Assembly: GCF_004348825.1 (NCBI RefSeq)
Contig: NZ_SMJU01000004.1
Coordinates: forward strand, 202,759-266,758
Length of the DNA: 64,000 bases
DNA from: Arundinibacter roseus
GTDB lineage: Bacteria > Bacteroidota > Bacteroidia > Cytophagales > Spirosomataceae
Direction of reading: 5' to 3'
Position 1 is the stretch's first letter. Each line of letters begins with the position of its first letter. Shown here piece by piece: positions 16,937 to 26,997 of this stretch. Below the pieces are notes generated by a model. The model did no database searches, was not told the origin of the DNA, and saw only the letters and a list, made by a program, of their open reading frames with translations. Both the position numbers and the translations under genes were made by a program.

Positions 16937-18043
16937 TCAAAAAGTTATTTTCCGCTTCCTGGCCACAATTTCCCACTTTTCTGTCGGTGTTAGATCCTCG
17001 ACCACTGTGACATTTTCATGTAAAGCGACAGTTGGGCAGATATGGTAAGGTATGGCATAAAGCAAATCGCCTATATGGAGATCATCTGAATTTTTTACGG
17101 CAATCACCCCATGTTCTTCGCTTTGGCTCAGAACCTGATAGTCATTTAAATTCAAAAATCTGAACCGTTTTTCGATTGAATTCTCTGCCGCAACAGCCTT
17201 GTGGCCGAGGTCAACGGTGATGATTCCGGGCGCTGGTTTTGACACTACGCGCGTCAGTAAAACAGCTGCATGCAAAAAGGGTTGATCCAGAAAACGGTCT
17301 CCATATCCCCAATCCCATAACAGGCAAGTTCCGGGGCTACACAGTACGCCTGTCCGTTGTGCATGTACCGTAAAAGTAGGGGAGCCTCCCGCAATAATCA
17401 CAGGTGATTCAAAGCCTTGCTGCCGAAGCAATTCACAAAAATCAGTTACGGGTTCAAATGCCAGATCACTTGCTTGCTTGCGTGCCATGAAATCTTCGTC
17501 TCTGATGTGACCGTCATAAACATGAAGGCCGATCAGCCGTAAATTTGGCAGGGAAACTATTTCCTGATAGAGTGAAAATAGTGCGTCGTTGGTCAGATGA
17601 CCAGAACGGTTCATGCCATTATTTATATCAATAAATACATCATATGGTTCAGGCATCGTTAACTCATTTAGCTGCCGGGCAGTGTCAATAGAATCAATAA
17701 GCGATGAAAAGGTAACAGCTGGGAAAGCGAGTTTGAGTTTTTGCAGACGCAGAAGATTAGGCCCGGTCAGTTGATAGGCAATCAGTATCCACGGAGCACC
17801 GGTCATTGCCAGCATCTCAGCTTCGGCAATGGTTGCGCATTTAAATCTTTGAATGCCGGCATCAAGCTGCATTTGTACAACTTCTGCCATTTTATGTGTT
17901 TTTACATGGGGCACGAGTCGGCCCGGACTTCCGGCGATCCGAATCATGAGCTCTATGTTATGCAAAATGCGATCTTTATAAATCACCAGGGAAGGCGAGT
18001 CTATTTCTTCACTATGCTGAAATTCAAACCAATTGTTTGCCAT
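16937..18043 (-). CDS. D-threonine aldolase / D-serine dehydratase family PLP enzyme
   Basis: This is a fold-type III (alanine racemase-like) PLP enzyme of about 368 residues. The Schiff-base lysine is expected in PHVKTHK (K48 from this start). The C-terminal metal site is IPYHICPT, giving H334 and C336. As I recall the family, His-x-Cys is the zinc pair of eukaryotic-type D-serine dehydratase and His-x-Asp the manganese pair of D-threonine aldolase, so dehydratase activity is favoured. I chose the ATG at 18043 (MANNWFEF) over an upstream ATG at 18217 because the longer frame runs into ridA; the chosen start lies 16 bp after the ridA stop. The exact substrate is uncertain. Confidence 0.85.
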   Translation of the reverse strand: MANNWFEFQHSEEIDSPSLVIYKDRILHNIELMIRIAGSPGRLVPHVKTHKMAEVVQMQLDAGIQRFKCATIAEAEMLAMTGAPWILIAYQLTGPNLLRLQKLKLAFPAVTFSSLIDSIDTARQLNELTMPEPYDVFIDINNGMNRSGHLTNDALFSLYQEIVSLPNLRLIGLHVYDGHIRDEDFMARKQASDLAFEPVTDFCELLRQQGFESPVIIAGGSPTFTVHAQRTGVLCSPGTCLLWDWGYGDRFLDQPFLHAAVLLTRVVSKPAPGIITVDLGHKAVAAENSIEKRFRFLNLNDYQVLSQSEEHGVIAVKNSDDLHIGDLLYAIPYHICPTVALHENVTVVEDLTPTEKWEIVARKRKITF

Positions 18044-18059
18044 GTTGTAGCTAAAAAAA

Positions 18060-18530
18060 TCAGACATTAAGTTCAAACATAGCTTCAATCTCAACCGGAA
18101 TATTATCAGGCAAGGAACCCATTCCAACTGCCGAACGTACACCAATGCCATGTTCCTGTCCCCATACAGCGGCGAACAACTCGCTGCACCCGTTGATAAC
18201 GTAGGGATGACGTTCAAAATCTGACGTACAATTCACCATTCCAAGTACTTTAATCACCCGTTTTATCTGATTCAGACTCCCAAGGTTTTCTTTTAGCGTA
18301 GCCAAAATGGCGAGCCCGACCTGCCGGGCAGCGAGTTTTCCCTGATCAATATCCAGGGCTTCGCCTACTCGTCCCCGAATGAGTGTTCCGTCCGTTTGCA
18401 CAGTACCATGTCCGGAAACATATACCCATCGGTTATCAACAATTAATAGAGGTTTATAAACTCCCAATGGTTTGGGAGCCGGGGGTAATACCAGATTTAA
18501 TGCTTGAAAGTTATGTTCTGCGGACGACAT
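18060..18530 (-). CDS. RidA family enamine/imine deaminase
   Basis: This 156-residue protein of the YjgF/YER057c/UK114 (RidA) family hydrolyses reactive enamine or imine intermediates such as 2-aminoacrylate made by PLP-dependent dehydratases. 'VYVSGHGTVQTDGTLIRGRVGEALD', the conserved 'GS...IKRVIKVLGMVNCT' strand-helix and 'GVRSAVGMGSLPDNIPVEIEA' are visible; R in 'VRSAVG' matches the conserved active-site arginine. It sits between the transporter and the PLP enzyme, so its likely job is to clear the dehydratase product. It is somewhat longer than canonical RidA (about 130). Confidence 0.9.
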   Translation of the reverse strand: MSSAEHNFQALNLVLPPAPKPLGVYKPLLIVDNRWVYVSGHGTVQTDGTLIRGRVGEALDIDQGKLAARQVGLAILATLKENLGSLNQIKRVIKVLGMVNCTSDFERHPYVINGCSELFAAVWGQEHGIGVRSAVGMGSLPDNIPVEIEAMFELNV

Positions 18531-18572
18531 TTGATAAGTTAATTTTAAATAAAAAATATAATAAAGAGTAGT

Positions 18573-19877
18573 TTACAGAAATAAGCTAAGAATTAGAACA
18601 CCGATTAATCCAACCACAGATACGAGCGTTTCCATAATGGACCAGGTCAGAAGGGTTTCTTTGATGGATAAATTAAAATATTCCTTAAATAGCCAGAAAC
18701 CACCATCGTTCAGATGCGAGAACATCAGACTACCGGCACCAATCGAAAGAACGATAAGTTCGGGCTGAACGGTAGATTGCATCAGCAGCGGGGCCAAAAT
18801 CCCAACCGTCGTCAATCCGGCTACGGTAGCCGAGCCAACGCATACGCGAATGATGGCGGCAATGGCCCAGCTCAGGATAATCGGAGAAATGTCAATACCT
18901 TTCAAACCTTCGGCGATGTACTGATTCACGCCGCTTGCGGTCATGATCTCCTTGAAAACACCGGCACCCGCAATAATCAGCAGAATCATAGCTACCCCTT
19001 TAAATGCTTCTTCCATAGATTTTGATAACAGTTTCATGCTGAGCCCCCTGCGAAGGCCAAGGGCATAAGCTGCAAAAAGAACCGAAACCAACATGCTGAA
19101 ATTAGGATCTGCGAGAAGTTCGATAAGTTGATAGCCTGGAATTAATTTATTGATTCCTGACATGGCAGTTAACAAAAAAACCGGAAGCAGAGCGGCCAAG
19201 GCGCTTATACCCAGGCCGGGCAATGTTTCCTTTGGACGTGGCTTTACATCAAAAAGTAAAGGATCGGGTTTGGGAGTAAATCTAGTTAAGGTTTTTCCAA
19301 AAATAGGCCCTGCTATGGCAATGGCCGGAATCGCCACAAGTATTCCATATAAAAGCGTTTTTCCTAAATCGGCATTTAATTGCGAGGCAATAGCCGCAGG
19401 TGATGGATGCGGAGGCAGGTAGCCGTGAGCCACAGAGAGGGCTGCCAGCATCGGAATTCCCACGTATAGCAGAGGTAGTCCTGCGGAGGTAGAAATCATA
19501 AAAATAAGCGGAATTACGATTACAAATCCGGCATTATAAAACAAGGGAATGCCAATCACAAAGCCAGCTAAGGCTAGTCCCCACTGAATATGTTTTGTAC
19601 CAAAAATACCAATGAGTGCATCTGTAATGCGTTGAGCGGCACCGCTATCTGCTACAAGTTTACCTAACATTGCCCCAAAACCGACAATTAGCACAAGGTC
19701 ACCCAATGTGCCGCCCACGCCTTTTTGAATTGCCGCCCCGATCTGACTAACCTCCATGCCGCTCATCAGACCCAGACCGATAGACACCAGCAGAAACGAA
19801 ATGAACGTATCAAGCTTTAACCAGGCAATAAGCAGCACTAAAAAAAGGATAGCGATAAAAGTAAGAAGTAAAGGCAT
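18573..19877 (-). CDS. GntP family permease (gluconate/D-serine transporter type)
   Basis: This 434-residue inner-membrane symporter has about 12 hydrophobic segments. The family signatures are 'GGTLGDLVLIVGFGAMLGKL', 'GYLPPHPSPAAIA' and the terminal 'SHLNDGGFWLFKEYF'. GntP relatives carry gluconate, idonate or D-serine (DsdX) with protons. Being first in a unit with RidA, a D-amino-acid PLP enzyme and a dipeptidase, a D-hydroxy-amino-acid substrate is more likely than gluconate, but sequence alone cannot decide. A TATATTTG box (minus, 19927-19934) lies 50 bp upstream. Confidence 0.9.
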   Translation of the reverse strand: MPLLLTFIAILFLVLLIAWLKLDTFISFLLVSIGLGLMSGMEVSQIGAAIQKGVGGTLGDLVLIVGFGAMLGKLVADSGAAQRITDALIGIFGTKHIQWGLALAGFVIGIPLFYNAGFVIVIPLIFMISTSAGLPLLYVGIPMLAALSVAHGYLPPHPSPAAIASQLNADLGKTLLYGILVAIPAIAIAGPIFGKTLTRFTPKPDPLLFDVKPRPKETLPGLGISALAALLPVFLLTAMSGINKLIPGYQLIELLADPNFSMLVSVLFAAYALGLRRGLSMKLLSKSMEEAFKGVAMILLIIAGAGVFKEIMTASGVNQYIAEGLKGIDISPIILSWAIAAIIRVCVGSATVAGLTTVGILAPLLMQSTVQPELIVLSIGAGSLMFSHLNDGGFWLFKEYFNLSIKETLLTWSIMETLVSVVGLIGVLILSLFL

Positions 19878-20229
19878 AAGGGTTTTGATTAGGAAATAAA
19901 GTTTGGTCTATAAGCGTAGAGGAGGCCAAATATAACCAAACCAGGATAAATCGCCGACGGCTTGACCCGGAAGAATGAAGTTTGGCTTACTGAAAGCCTC
20001 AATAACTGATAGTTTTTGGAGTAAGATTCGCTCTTTGGTACAAAATAGCCCCTGAGGCGTGTCGGAATAGGCGAGTAGTCAGTTATAGTATGTTTGACTA
20101 CGGTTTGTTAAAACCGCCAAAAATGACGAAATTTGACTCTTTATTATGAAAACTCAAATACACTATTTTCTTATTGTATCAGATTGAGTATTTCATCAAC
20201 TTAATAATTTTTGATTCGTCACAATTTTT
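19878..20229. promoter_or_regulatory. Divergent intergenic region gntP/gyrA
   Basis: These 352 bp carry promoters in both directions. On the minus strand TATATTTG (19927-19934) fits a -7 box for gntP. An inverted repeat CGGTTT-gtta-AAACCG (20101-20116) lies 114 bp before gyrA and could be an operator. I found no full consensus promoter for gyrA and no gene. Confidence 0.35.
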
Positions 20230-22773
20230 ATGGCAGAAACAACAAGTGGAAACATCATCCCTATTAATATAGAGGATGAAATGCGGGGAGCGTATATCGA
20301 CTATTCCATGTCGGTTATTATTTCCCGCGCTCTTCCCGACGTACGCGATGGGCTCAAACCCGTACACCGACGCGTACTTTTTGGCATGTCGGAACTCGGT
20401 GTGAATTACAACAAATCCTACAAAAAGTCGGCTCGTATTGTTGGAGAAGTACTCGGAAAATATCACCCACACGGTGATTCTTCGGTATATGACACAATGG
20501 TAAGGATGGCTCAGCCCTGGTCGCTTCGCTACACACTAGTAGATGGACAGGGTAACTTTGGTTCGGTTGATGGTGATTCTCCTGCCGCTATGCGATATAC
20601 GGAGGCACGTCTGAAACGAATTGCCGATGAATTACTGAATGATATTGGGAAAGATACCGTAGATTTTCAGCCTAACTTTGATGACTCCCTGCAAGAGCCT
20701 TCGGTGCTTCCGGCCAAGTTCCCCAATTTGCTGGTAAATGGTTCCTCGGGAATTGCCGTAGGTATGGCTACCAACATGGCTCCGCACAATTTGAGAGAAG
20801 TGGTGGATGGAGTTGTGGCCTATATTGATAACAATGACATCACGGTTCAGGAATTGATGGAGTATGTAAAGGCCCCTGATTTTCCAACCGGCGGTACTAT
20901 TTATGGGTATCAGGGCGTTCGTTCTGCTTTTGAAACCGGTCGGGGACGGGTCATTATCCGGGCTAATTCTCACATGGAGGTTTCCAAAACAGGCAAAGAA
21001 CAAATCATTGTTACGGAGATTCCGTATATGACCAATAAGGCGGCAATGATTGAACGTATCGCCGGACTTATTAATGAGAAAAAACTGGAAGGAATTTCGG
21101 ATCTACGCGATGAGTCTGACCGGGATGGTATGCGGATCGTCTTTGATTTGAAGAAAGATGCGATTCCAAACATTGTTCTCAATCACCTGTATAAATATAC
21201 ACCTCTTCAAACATCGTTTGGTGTCAACAATGTGGCTCTTGTAAAGGGGCGCCCGATGATGCTGAACCTGCTGGATCTGATTCGGCATTATGTGGAGCAT
21301 CGTGTGGTGGTGGTAACCCGCCGGACTGAGTTTGAACTGCGGGAGGCCGAAAAACGGGCGCACATTCTGGAAGGTTTACTGATTGCCCTGGATAACCTTG
21401 ATGCAGTCATTAATCTGATTCGTAATGCCAAAGATCCTGATACAGCCAAAGTTGGATTGATTGAGCAATTTGCTTTATCAGAAATTCAGGCAAAGGCAAT
21501 ACTGGAACTTCGTCTGCAACGTCTTACCGGACTGGAAAGAGACAAAATTATCAAAGAATACAACGAGATCATGGCTTTGATTACCGATTTGCGGGACATC
21601 CTGGCCAATGATTATCGCAAATTTGAAATTATCAAAACTGAACTCGCTGACGTGCGTGAGCGCTATGGAGATGAACGACGTACTAAAATTGAGTATGCCG
21701 CCGAGGAATTCAGTGATGAAGATATGATTGCCGATGAAGAAATGCTCATTACCATTTCGCATCAGGGTTATATCAAACGTACGCCTTTGCAGGAATATCG
21801 TACCCAAACCCGTGGCGGTGTAGGTGCGCGAGGAGTTAAAACCAAAGATGATGATTTTACCGAGCACTTGTTTTCAGCAACGATGCTCAATTATTTGTTG
21901 ATTTTCACCGAGTATGGCAAGCTTTTTTGGTTAAAAGTTTATGAGGTTCCCGAAGGATCCAAGAATTCAAAAGGCAGGCCGATTCAGAATTTGATCAGTA
22001 TAGAATCGGGAGATTCCATTCGGGCGGTTATTAATGTTCGGACGCTGAGCGACGAAGATTATATCAACAACAATTACCTCATTATGTGTACCGAGCAGGG
22101 AACAATCAAGAAAACCTTGCTGGAAGCCTATTCAAGACCTCGTCAAAACGGAATCATTGCAATCTCCGTGCACGAAGGCGACCGACTCCTCAATGTAGCC
22201 TTAACCAATGGTGATAATGATATTGTCATTGCATCAAGCGTAGGTCGGGCAGTTCGTTTTAACGAAAAAGGAGTAAGGCCCATGGGCCGGACCGCGGCCG
22301 GAGTGCGTGGAATTAACCTGAGTGATGTGCCTGGAAACAAGGTAATTGGTATGGTTTGTATTAATCGGGAAGATGCGCAGCTGATGGTAGTATCTGAAAA
22401 CGGTTTTGGAAAAAGATCTCCCTTGGATGATTACCGCGTAACTAATCGGGGAGGCAAAGGTGTTACCACTATGAATGCAACCGAGAAAGTTGGTAAACTG
22501 GTTGCCATTCGAGAAGTTACAGAGCAGGATGACCTGATGATTATTACCCGTAACGGAATCGCCATTCGAATGAGTGTGACTGATATCCGGCAGGCAGGTC
22601 GAAATACGCAGGGAGTGAAATTGATACGGTTAAATACTACCGACGAAATCTCTTCTGTCACGCGGATATTGAAAGAGGAAGACGAAGAGGAAAGTGTTGT
22701 TCCCGGTGAGAACGGTCAGGTGATGTCAGCAGGGGAGGATACTGCCGAAATTAACCCTACGGAGGAATCTTGA
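20230..22773 (+). CDS. gyrA: DNA gyrase subunit A
   Basis: GyrA cuts and rejoins DNA in the gyrase tetramer. The 847-residue protein has the catalytic tyrosine Y123 in [10 protein letters not shown], and a quinolone-resistance region [13 protein letters not shown] in which the residues equivalent to E. coli S83 and D87 are S84 and D88, i.e. unmutated. Six beta-pinwheel repeats make up the C-terminal half. The GyrA-box is represented by '[10 protein letters not shown]', which distinguishes it from ParC. The C-terminal tail is acidic. It stands as its own unit and is followed 59 bp later by a TPR protein. Confidence 0.96.
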   Translation: MAETTSGNIIPINIEDEMRGAYIDYSMSVIISRALPDVRDGLKPVHRRVLFGMSELGVNYNKSYKKSARIVGEVLGKYHPHGDSSVYDTMVRMAQPWSLRYTLVDGQGNFGSVDGDSPAAMRYTEARLKRIADELLNDIGKDTVDFQPNFDDSLQEPSVLPAKFPNLLVNGSSGIAVGMATNMAPHNLREVVDGVVAYIDNNDITVQELMEYVKAPDFPTGGTIYGYQGVRSAFETGRGRVIIRANSHMEVSKTGKEQIIVTEIPYMTNKAAMIERIAGLINEKKLEGISDLRDESDRDGMRIVFDLKKDAIPNIVLNHLYKYTPLQTSFGVNNVALVKGRPMMLNLLDLIRHYVEHRVVVVTRRTEFELREAEKRAHILEGLLIALDNLDAVINLIRNAKDPDTAKVGLIEQFALSEIQAKAILELRLQRLTGLERDKIIKEYNEIMALITDLRDILANDYRKFEIIKTELADVRERYGDERRTKIEYAAEEFSDEDMIADEEMLITISHQGYIKRTPLQEYRTQTRGGVGARGVKTKDDDFTEHLFSATMLNYLLIFTEYGKLFWLKVYEVPEGSKNSKGRPIQNLISIESGDSIRAVINVRTLSDEDYINNNYLIMCTEQGTIKKTLLEAYSRPRQNGIIAISVHEGDRLLNVALTNGDNDIVIASSVGRAVRFNEKGVRPMGRTAAGVRGINLSDVPGNKVIGMVCINREDAQLMVVSENGFGKRSPLDDYRVTNRGGKGVTTMNATEKVGKLVAIREVTEQDDLMIITRNGIAIRMSVTDIRQAGRNTQGVKLIRLNTTDEISSVTRILKEEDEEESVVPGENGQVMSAGEDTAEINPTEES

Positions 22774-22832
22774 CAATAATTAACCCAAATAATCGTAAAT
22801 AGAATCAATAATCAACCCCAACAATCATTTTT

Positions 22833-24290
22833 ATGAAAAAATTAATTTTTGTTTCTGCGCTTAGCCTCATGAGTTGTTTGGCGCTAGGTCAGGCAGCCAT
22901 CGATCAGGTAATGATGGATCAGGCTCGCAAGGACAAGGAAAAAAGCGATAAAAGTATTCAGGACCCCAAAAGCAATGTTAAGGCGGCTACCTGGATGGAA
23001 CGTGCAAAAACGTATGAAAATATCGCTCTTCAATATACGCAGATCGATTCGAGCGCTGCACTTACCGCTTATGAAGCCTATAAAAAGGTTGTTGAGCTGG
23101 ATTTAACCAAAAAAGGAGAGCCTGGCCGTATTTCTAAGGAAGCTCAGGCAGTTCTGGATGGTGCAGAAGGGACTAACCTTTATAATGCATTTGTAAAACA
23201 AGGTGCAGAAAAATATCAATCACAAAATATGATTGACGCGCTGAAAATGTTTCAAATGGCACAACAGATTAATTCAAAGGATACACTAGCTGCTCTTTAC
23301 GGAGGTATTTCTGCGCAGCAGGCCGATAAGAAAGAGGAAGCCGTTAGTCAATTTGAAACGTATATTACCAACGGAGGTAAAGATCCAAGTGTATACTACG
23401 GTTTGGCTCAATTGTATCGGTCAGACAATAACTTCGACAAGGCTGTTAACACGCTGGAAAGAGGTTTGGAAAAAAACGCCGATAACAAAGATTTGAAATC
23501 TGAAATCGTAAACATCTACCTGGCATCTGGCAAAGAAGAAGAAGCCATCAAGCAATTGAAAGATGTTATTGCCAAAGATCCATCAAGCGTACAAAACCTG
23601 GTAAACCTTGCTATTTTGTATGACAATTCGGGCATTAAACTTTCAGGTAAAATCCGTGATCTGGAAGAAAAAGTAAGCGGTTCTTCAAAAAAGTCAGATC
23701 AACTTACTAAACAAATTGAAGACGAAAAAGGTAAGCTTGAAGTATTTGAAGGTGAAGTTAAACGTCTGACAGCACGATTGAAAGCACAACCTAAAAGTGC
23801 AGATTTGAAGCGTCAGTTAGGTGAAGTAACTGCGACCCGGGATGAAACAAAAACTAACCTGGCGAAATATGAAGCTGATTTGAAAGCATTGGCAGCCAAT
23901 GCAGCAAACTCGGATAATGCAGCCGCAGAAAAGGAATTGGCAGATTTGAAAGGACAGTATACCGAAAGTAGAAACCTTGCCATCGAAACCTACAAGAAAG
24001 CTCTGGAAGTAGATCCAAATAACTACGATGCTTTGTTCAACCTGGGAGTGTTTTACTTCAATGATGCCGTAGAATTGAAGCGTGAAGTAGACAACATGAA
24101 CATGCAGGAATATCAGCAGCGTGGCAAGGAAGTTGAAGGCCGAGTGTGTGGACGCTTCAAAAAGGCGCAGCCTTTCTTTGAAAAAGCTGTGAAGATTCGG
24201 GATGATGAAGATGCAAAATCGACATTGGAGAATCTAAACAATGTTCTTACTCAATTTGAGGGCAAGAATGTGACTTGTATTCAGGAATAA
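22833..24290 (+). CDS. Secreted TPR protein with coiled-coil insert
   Basis: This 485-residue protein has a signal peptide (1-19, ending LALG). TPR repeats run over about 70-260 (e.g. 'SVYYGLAQLYRSDNNFDKAV'), a charged coiled coil covers about 270-370 ('KVSGSSKKSDQL', 'RLTARLKAQ'), and further TPRs with 'NYDALFNLGVFYFNDA' lie near 395-470. It is likely periplasmic or outer-membrane associated and acts as a scaffold. I do not recognise a specific named family. A strong terminator follows it immediately, so gyrA and this gene may form one transcript or it may stand alone. Confidence 0.8.
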   Translation: MKKLIFVSALSLMSCLALGQAAIDQVMMDQARKDKEKSDKSIQDPKSNVKAATWMERAKTYENIALQYTQIDSSAALTAYEAYKKVVELDLTKKGEPGRISKEAQAVLDGAEGTNLYNAFVKQGAEKYQSQNMIDALKMFQMAQQINSKDTLAALYGGISAQQADKKEEAVSQFETYITNGGKDPSVYYGLAQLYRSDNNFDKAVNTLERGLEKNADNKDLKSEIVNIYLASGKEEEAIKQLKDVIAKDPSSVQNLVNLAILYDNSGIKLSGKIRDLEEKVSGSSKKSDQLTKQIEDEKGKLEVFEGEVKRLTARLKAQPKSADLKRQLGEVTATRDETKTNLAKYEADLKALAANAANSDNAAAEKELADLKGQYTESRNLAIETYKKALEVDPNNYDALFNLGVFYFNDAVELKREVDNMNMQEYQQRGKEVEGRVCGRFKKAQPFFEKAVKIRDDEDAKSTLENLNNVLTQFEGKNVTCIQE

Positions 24291-24302
24291 AAGAAGTAGT
24301 GC

Positions 24303-24335
24303 AGAGCATCCATAAAGAATGGATGCTCTCTTTTT
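24303..24335 (+). terminator. Intrinsic terminator after the TPR gene
   Basis: A perfect 11-bp stem AGAGCATCCAT/ATGGATGCTCT with loop AAAGA is followed by CTTTTT, starting 13 nt after the stop codon. Confidence 0.92.
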
Positions 24336-24628
24336 GAAAGGTCTATTTAACATAATATAAATTATAAAACACTTTTAAGAATAAAAATTGACCTTAATTT
24401 CAGGTAGTATTTGCTATAAATATAGGAGAAGGATTTAGATCAGTATGGACAGTAAGTAGCTCATTACCGACGAAGCCTTTTTACGTAATGCTTTGAAATT
24501 CAAATAAATTGTATGTAAGGTGATTTGCATTTAATTCAATTTACGTAGTTTAGAGTATACTTAACCAAATACTCTCTACTTTGGATAAAGTCTGATAATA
24601 AAATAAAATGAACGATCTGATTTGTGGT

Positions 24629-26497
24629 ATGAAAAAAATAGTACGCATTTTATTTTTTCTCCTTAGTACCTATACTTCCGGACATGCTGCACATATCGTT
24701 GGTGGCGAAATTCGCCTGGAAGCTTCCAATACATCCAATCGATATACAATTACGATGGTTCAGTTTTGGGATGAAAATACCTTGACAAACGGAAACCGGG
24801 ACGCAAATGCTGAGCTGCTTTTTTTTCGTAAGAGAGATAATCGTTTGATGATGAAGGCAGTATTGCCTTATATCGGTTCGCGAAAAGTAAGCTATCAAAA
24901 TAAAGCCTGCGCCGCATTTCGGTCGTTACAAACTGTCGAAGGCACATACAGCACTTCTGTTCTGCTTAGTTCTGCCGATTTCAATGATCCTGAGGGATAT
25001 TACGTAATTTGGGAACGCTGTTGTCGGAACGATGATATCAACAATATTATTCAACCGGGTTCCAGCGGAATGGTCTTTTATCTCGAATTCCCACCGGTTT
25101 CCATTCCGGATTCTTCCCCGATATTCCAATTTCCCAATGGAGAATATATTTGTAAAGATCAATTTTTTACAATGGATATGTCCGCAAATGATGCGGACGG
25201 CGATAATTTGGTGTACTCACTCGTTACGCCTTTACGGGGAAACACAAGTCGGAACAACCCGATCGGAAATGATTTCCCAAAGTCAGGCTATCCCTTAGTC
25301 GAGTGGTCGCCGGGCATTTCCCTACAAAATAGTATTCCTGGCACTCCTTCTTTACGGATCAATGCTGCTACCGGCATGTTATCTGTCACGGCCAATCAGC
25401 TGGGATTATTTGTTTTTTCGGTGCAATGTGAAGAGTTTAGAAACGGACAAAAAATTGGAGTTGTTCGACGCGATTTTCAATTACTTGTTATTGAATGTAG
25501 CCAAAATTCACCTCCCGAACCAGTTATTACCTATAATAAAAAGCGAACATCAGAAATTGAATTTTGTAGTGAGCGTCCGGTAGTTCTGGAAACTGAGGCT
25601 GCTGCCAATTGGTCTTACCAATGGCAATTGAACGGACAGAATATCCCAGGGGCAGTGGCATCCACCATCACGGTGCAGGATACAGGGCGGTATAGTGTAG
25701 TGAAGTCATTCACCGATATTTGTTCCAAAGACACCTCTTCTCAGCAGGTAAAGTTAAAGGCAGGGACGCCACCGGGTGTTAACATAGAACAGGAAAGTGA
25801 TACGATATGTGAGGGAGAAATCATCCAACTACAAACCGAGGAGAATAGTGGATGGAGGTATCAGTGGCAATGGGAGAAAGAGAAGTTACCAGATACAACG
25901 TTCTATATTTCGGTAAAAAATGCTGGAAATTACCAACTTTTTATTCAGGATTTAAAAACTGGTTGTATAAATTCAGATAGTTCAACGGTTTGGATTGAAA
26001 AAATTAAGGTCGAGACTCCCCTACAACTTAGTGTTTTGCGCGGAAATTCCCTTCCTCTGCCCTCATTGGTACAATCCTCGGCTTATCCTATCACTTACCA
26101 ATGGAGTCCTTCTGAGAGCTTAAATTCCCCCTCCGACTCTACTCCAATTTGTACACCTATCAGCAGTACGGACTACATTGTACAGGTGACCTCCCCTTTT
26201 GGCTGCCTGGCTTCGGATACCATTCAGGTGACGGTTTTTGATAGAATTTATATTCCGGATGCATTTAGTCCTAATGGCGATGGATTCAATGATCTGCTGG
26301 AAATACAAAATGGATCTGCGCAAATTCAGAAAATAATGATTTACAATCGTTGGGGGCAGGTCATGTTCCATTCAAAAGGCTATGACGCTCCTTGGGACGG
26401 ATCTTTCAGGAATGAGCGTGTTCCAAGTGGATTTTATCTATACGTTATCGAAACTCCTTATTATACCTACAAAGGCACTTTGTCAGTTTTGTATTAA
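24629..26497 (+). CDS. T9SS type B sorting-domain surface protein
   Basis: This protein of about 622 residues has a signal peptide (from the ATG at 24629, ending GHA). Its N-terminal region of about 270 residues starts HIVGGEI and contains DPEGYYVIWERCCRND and a DADGDNLVY motif. Immunoglobulin/PKD-like beta modules follow, with cysteine-containing repeats ('YQWQLNGQNIPGA', 'YQWQWEKEKLP'). It ends in the gliding-motility-associated C-terminal domain (PDAFSPNGDGFNDLLEI, 'IYNRWGQVMFHSKGYDAPWDG', 'GFYLYVIE'), the type B signal for type IX secretion. It is therefore exported and placed on the cell surface or released. An ATG at 24608 would add seven residues before the signal peptide. It is paralogous to the partial gene at 61855. 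Confidence 0.9.
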   Translation: MKKIVRILFFLLSTYTSGHAAHIVGGEIRLEASNTSNRYTITMVQFWDENTLTNGNRDANAELLFFRKRDNRLMMKAVLPYIGSRKVSYQNKACAAFRSLQTVEGTYSTSVLLSSADFNDPEGYYVIWERCCRNDDINNIIQPGSSGMVFYLEFPPVSIPDSSPIFQFPNGEYICKDQFFTMDMSANDADGDNLVYSLVTPLRGNTSRNNPIGNDFPKSGYPLVEWSPGISLQNSIPGTPSLRINAATGMLSVTANQLGLFVFSVQCEEFRNGQKIGVVRRDFQLLVIECSQNSPPEPVITYNKKRTSEIEFCSERPVVLETEAAANWSYQWQLNGQNIPGAVASTITVQDTGRYSVVKSFTDICSKDTSSQQVKLKAGTPPGVNIEQESDTICEGEIIQLQTEENSGWRYQWQWEKEKLPDTTFYISVKNAGNYQLFIQDLKTGCINSDSSTVWIEKIKVETPLQLSVLRGNSLPLPSLVQSSAYPITYQWSPSESLNSPSDSTPICTPISSTDYIVQVTSPFGCLASDTIQVTVFDRIYIPDAFSPNGDGFNDLLEIQNGSAQIQKIMIYNRWGQVMFHSKGYDAPWDGSFRNERVPSGFYLYVIETPYYTYKGTLSVLY

Positions 26498-26997
26498 AAC
26501 CAGTTTAAGGTTATCTTCTTTTCCACCTTATAAATCCACAAAATGTTAATTGCTTAATTCTTAGGCAGTTATAAATCCACGTGGAACAGTATAATGTTAA
26601 TTGTTTCATAATCAATAGAATAGCTAAATATTTTAAAGCATTCTGAAAGTTTTGTTGATTCCACGATGGTGACTTTGGATCAGAATAATCCCAGATAAAC
26701 TTCAAGATTGTCACTCAACTATTTTTATAATTTCTCAAAGGTTCTGCATGACGAAGAATGAATTAGTTCTACTTAAAAAATGGTCTTCCGCTTGTTCCTA
26801 ATTTATGTTAATCAAGGAGGTTCCGTTTGAAGATGTATCACTAGTTTTTAGAACAAATTATTGACTTGTTGATAAAAAGGCATACCTGTTGAATAAAACT
26901 CCCCAAGTATTCGAAACGTGTGCGATTGATAGCACTCTCTCATTTATCGAATACTTGGGGAATAGGCAATAATTATTTTAAATTAGTCTAAATAAAA
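26498..26997. other. AT-rich intergenic region with direct and inverted repeats
   Basis: No credible gene is present. The region holds an imperfect tandem duplication (TTATAAATCCAC at 26528-26539 and 26569-26580; AATGTTAATTG at 26542-26552 and 26593-26603) and the large inverted repeat at 26900-26961. Confidence 0.55.
26900..26961. repeat. 15-bp perfect inverted repeat with structured loop
   Basis: TCCCCAAGTATTCGA (26900-26914) is perfectly complementary to TCGAATACTTGGGGA (26947-26961). The 32-nt loop contains a further GTGC/GCAC mini-stem. It lies 37 bp past the stop of the XRE gene, but the T run following on the minus strand is short (GTTTTATTC). It may be a terminator, a small structured RNA or the remnant ends of a mobile unit. 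Confidence 0.6.

Noticed and set aside
18044..18217. Upstream ATG extension of the D-amino-acid PLP enzyme
   Set aside because: It overlaps ridA in another frame and adds a sequence without similarity to the family.
26511..26714. Minus-strand frame of 67 codons in the gap after the T9SS protein
   Set aside because: Composition is Trp/Cys/Ile-rich and it is built over the tandem DNA repeat; no start signal or family pattern.
26900..26961. Insertion sequence ends
   Set aside because: The inverted repeat encloses only 32 bases, no transposase is nearby and no target-site duplication is evident; kept only as a hairpin.
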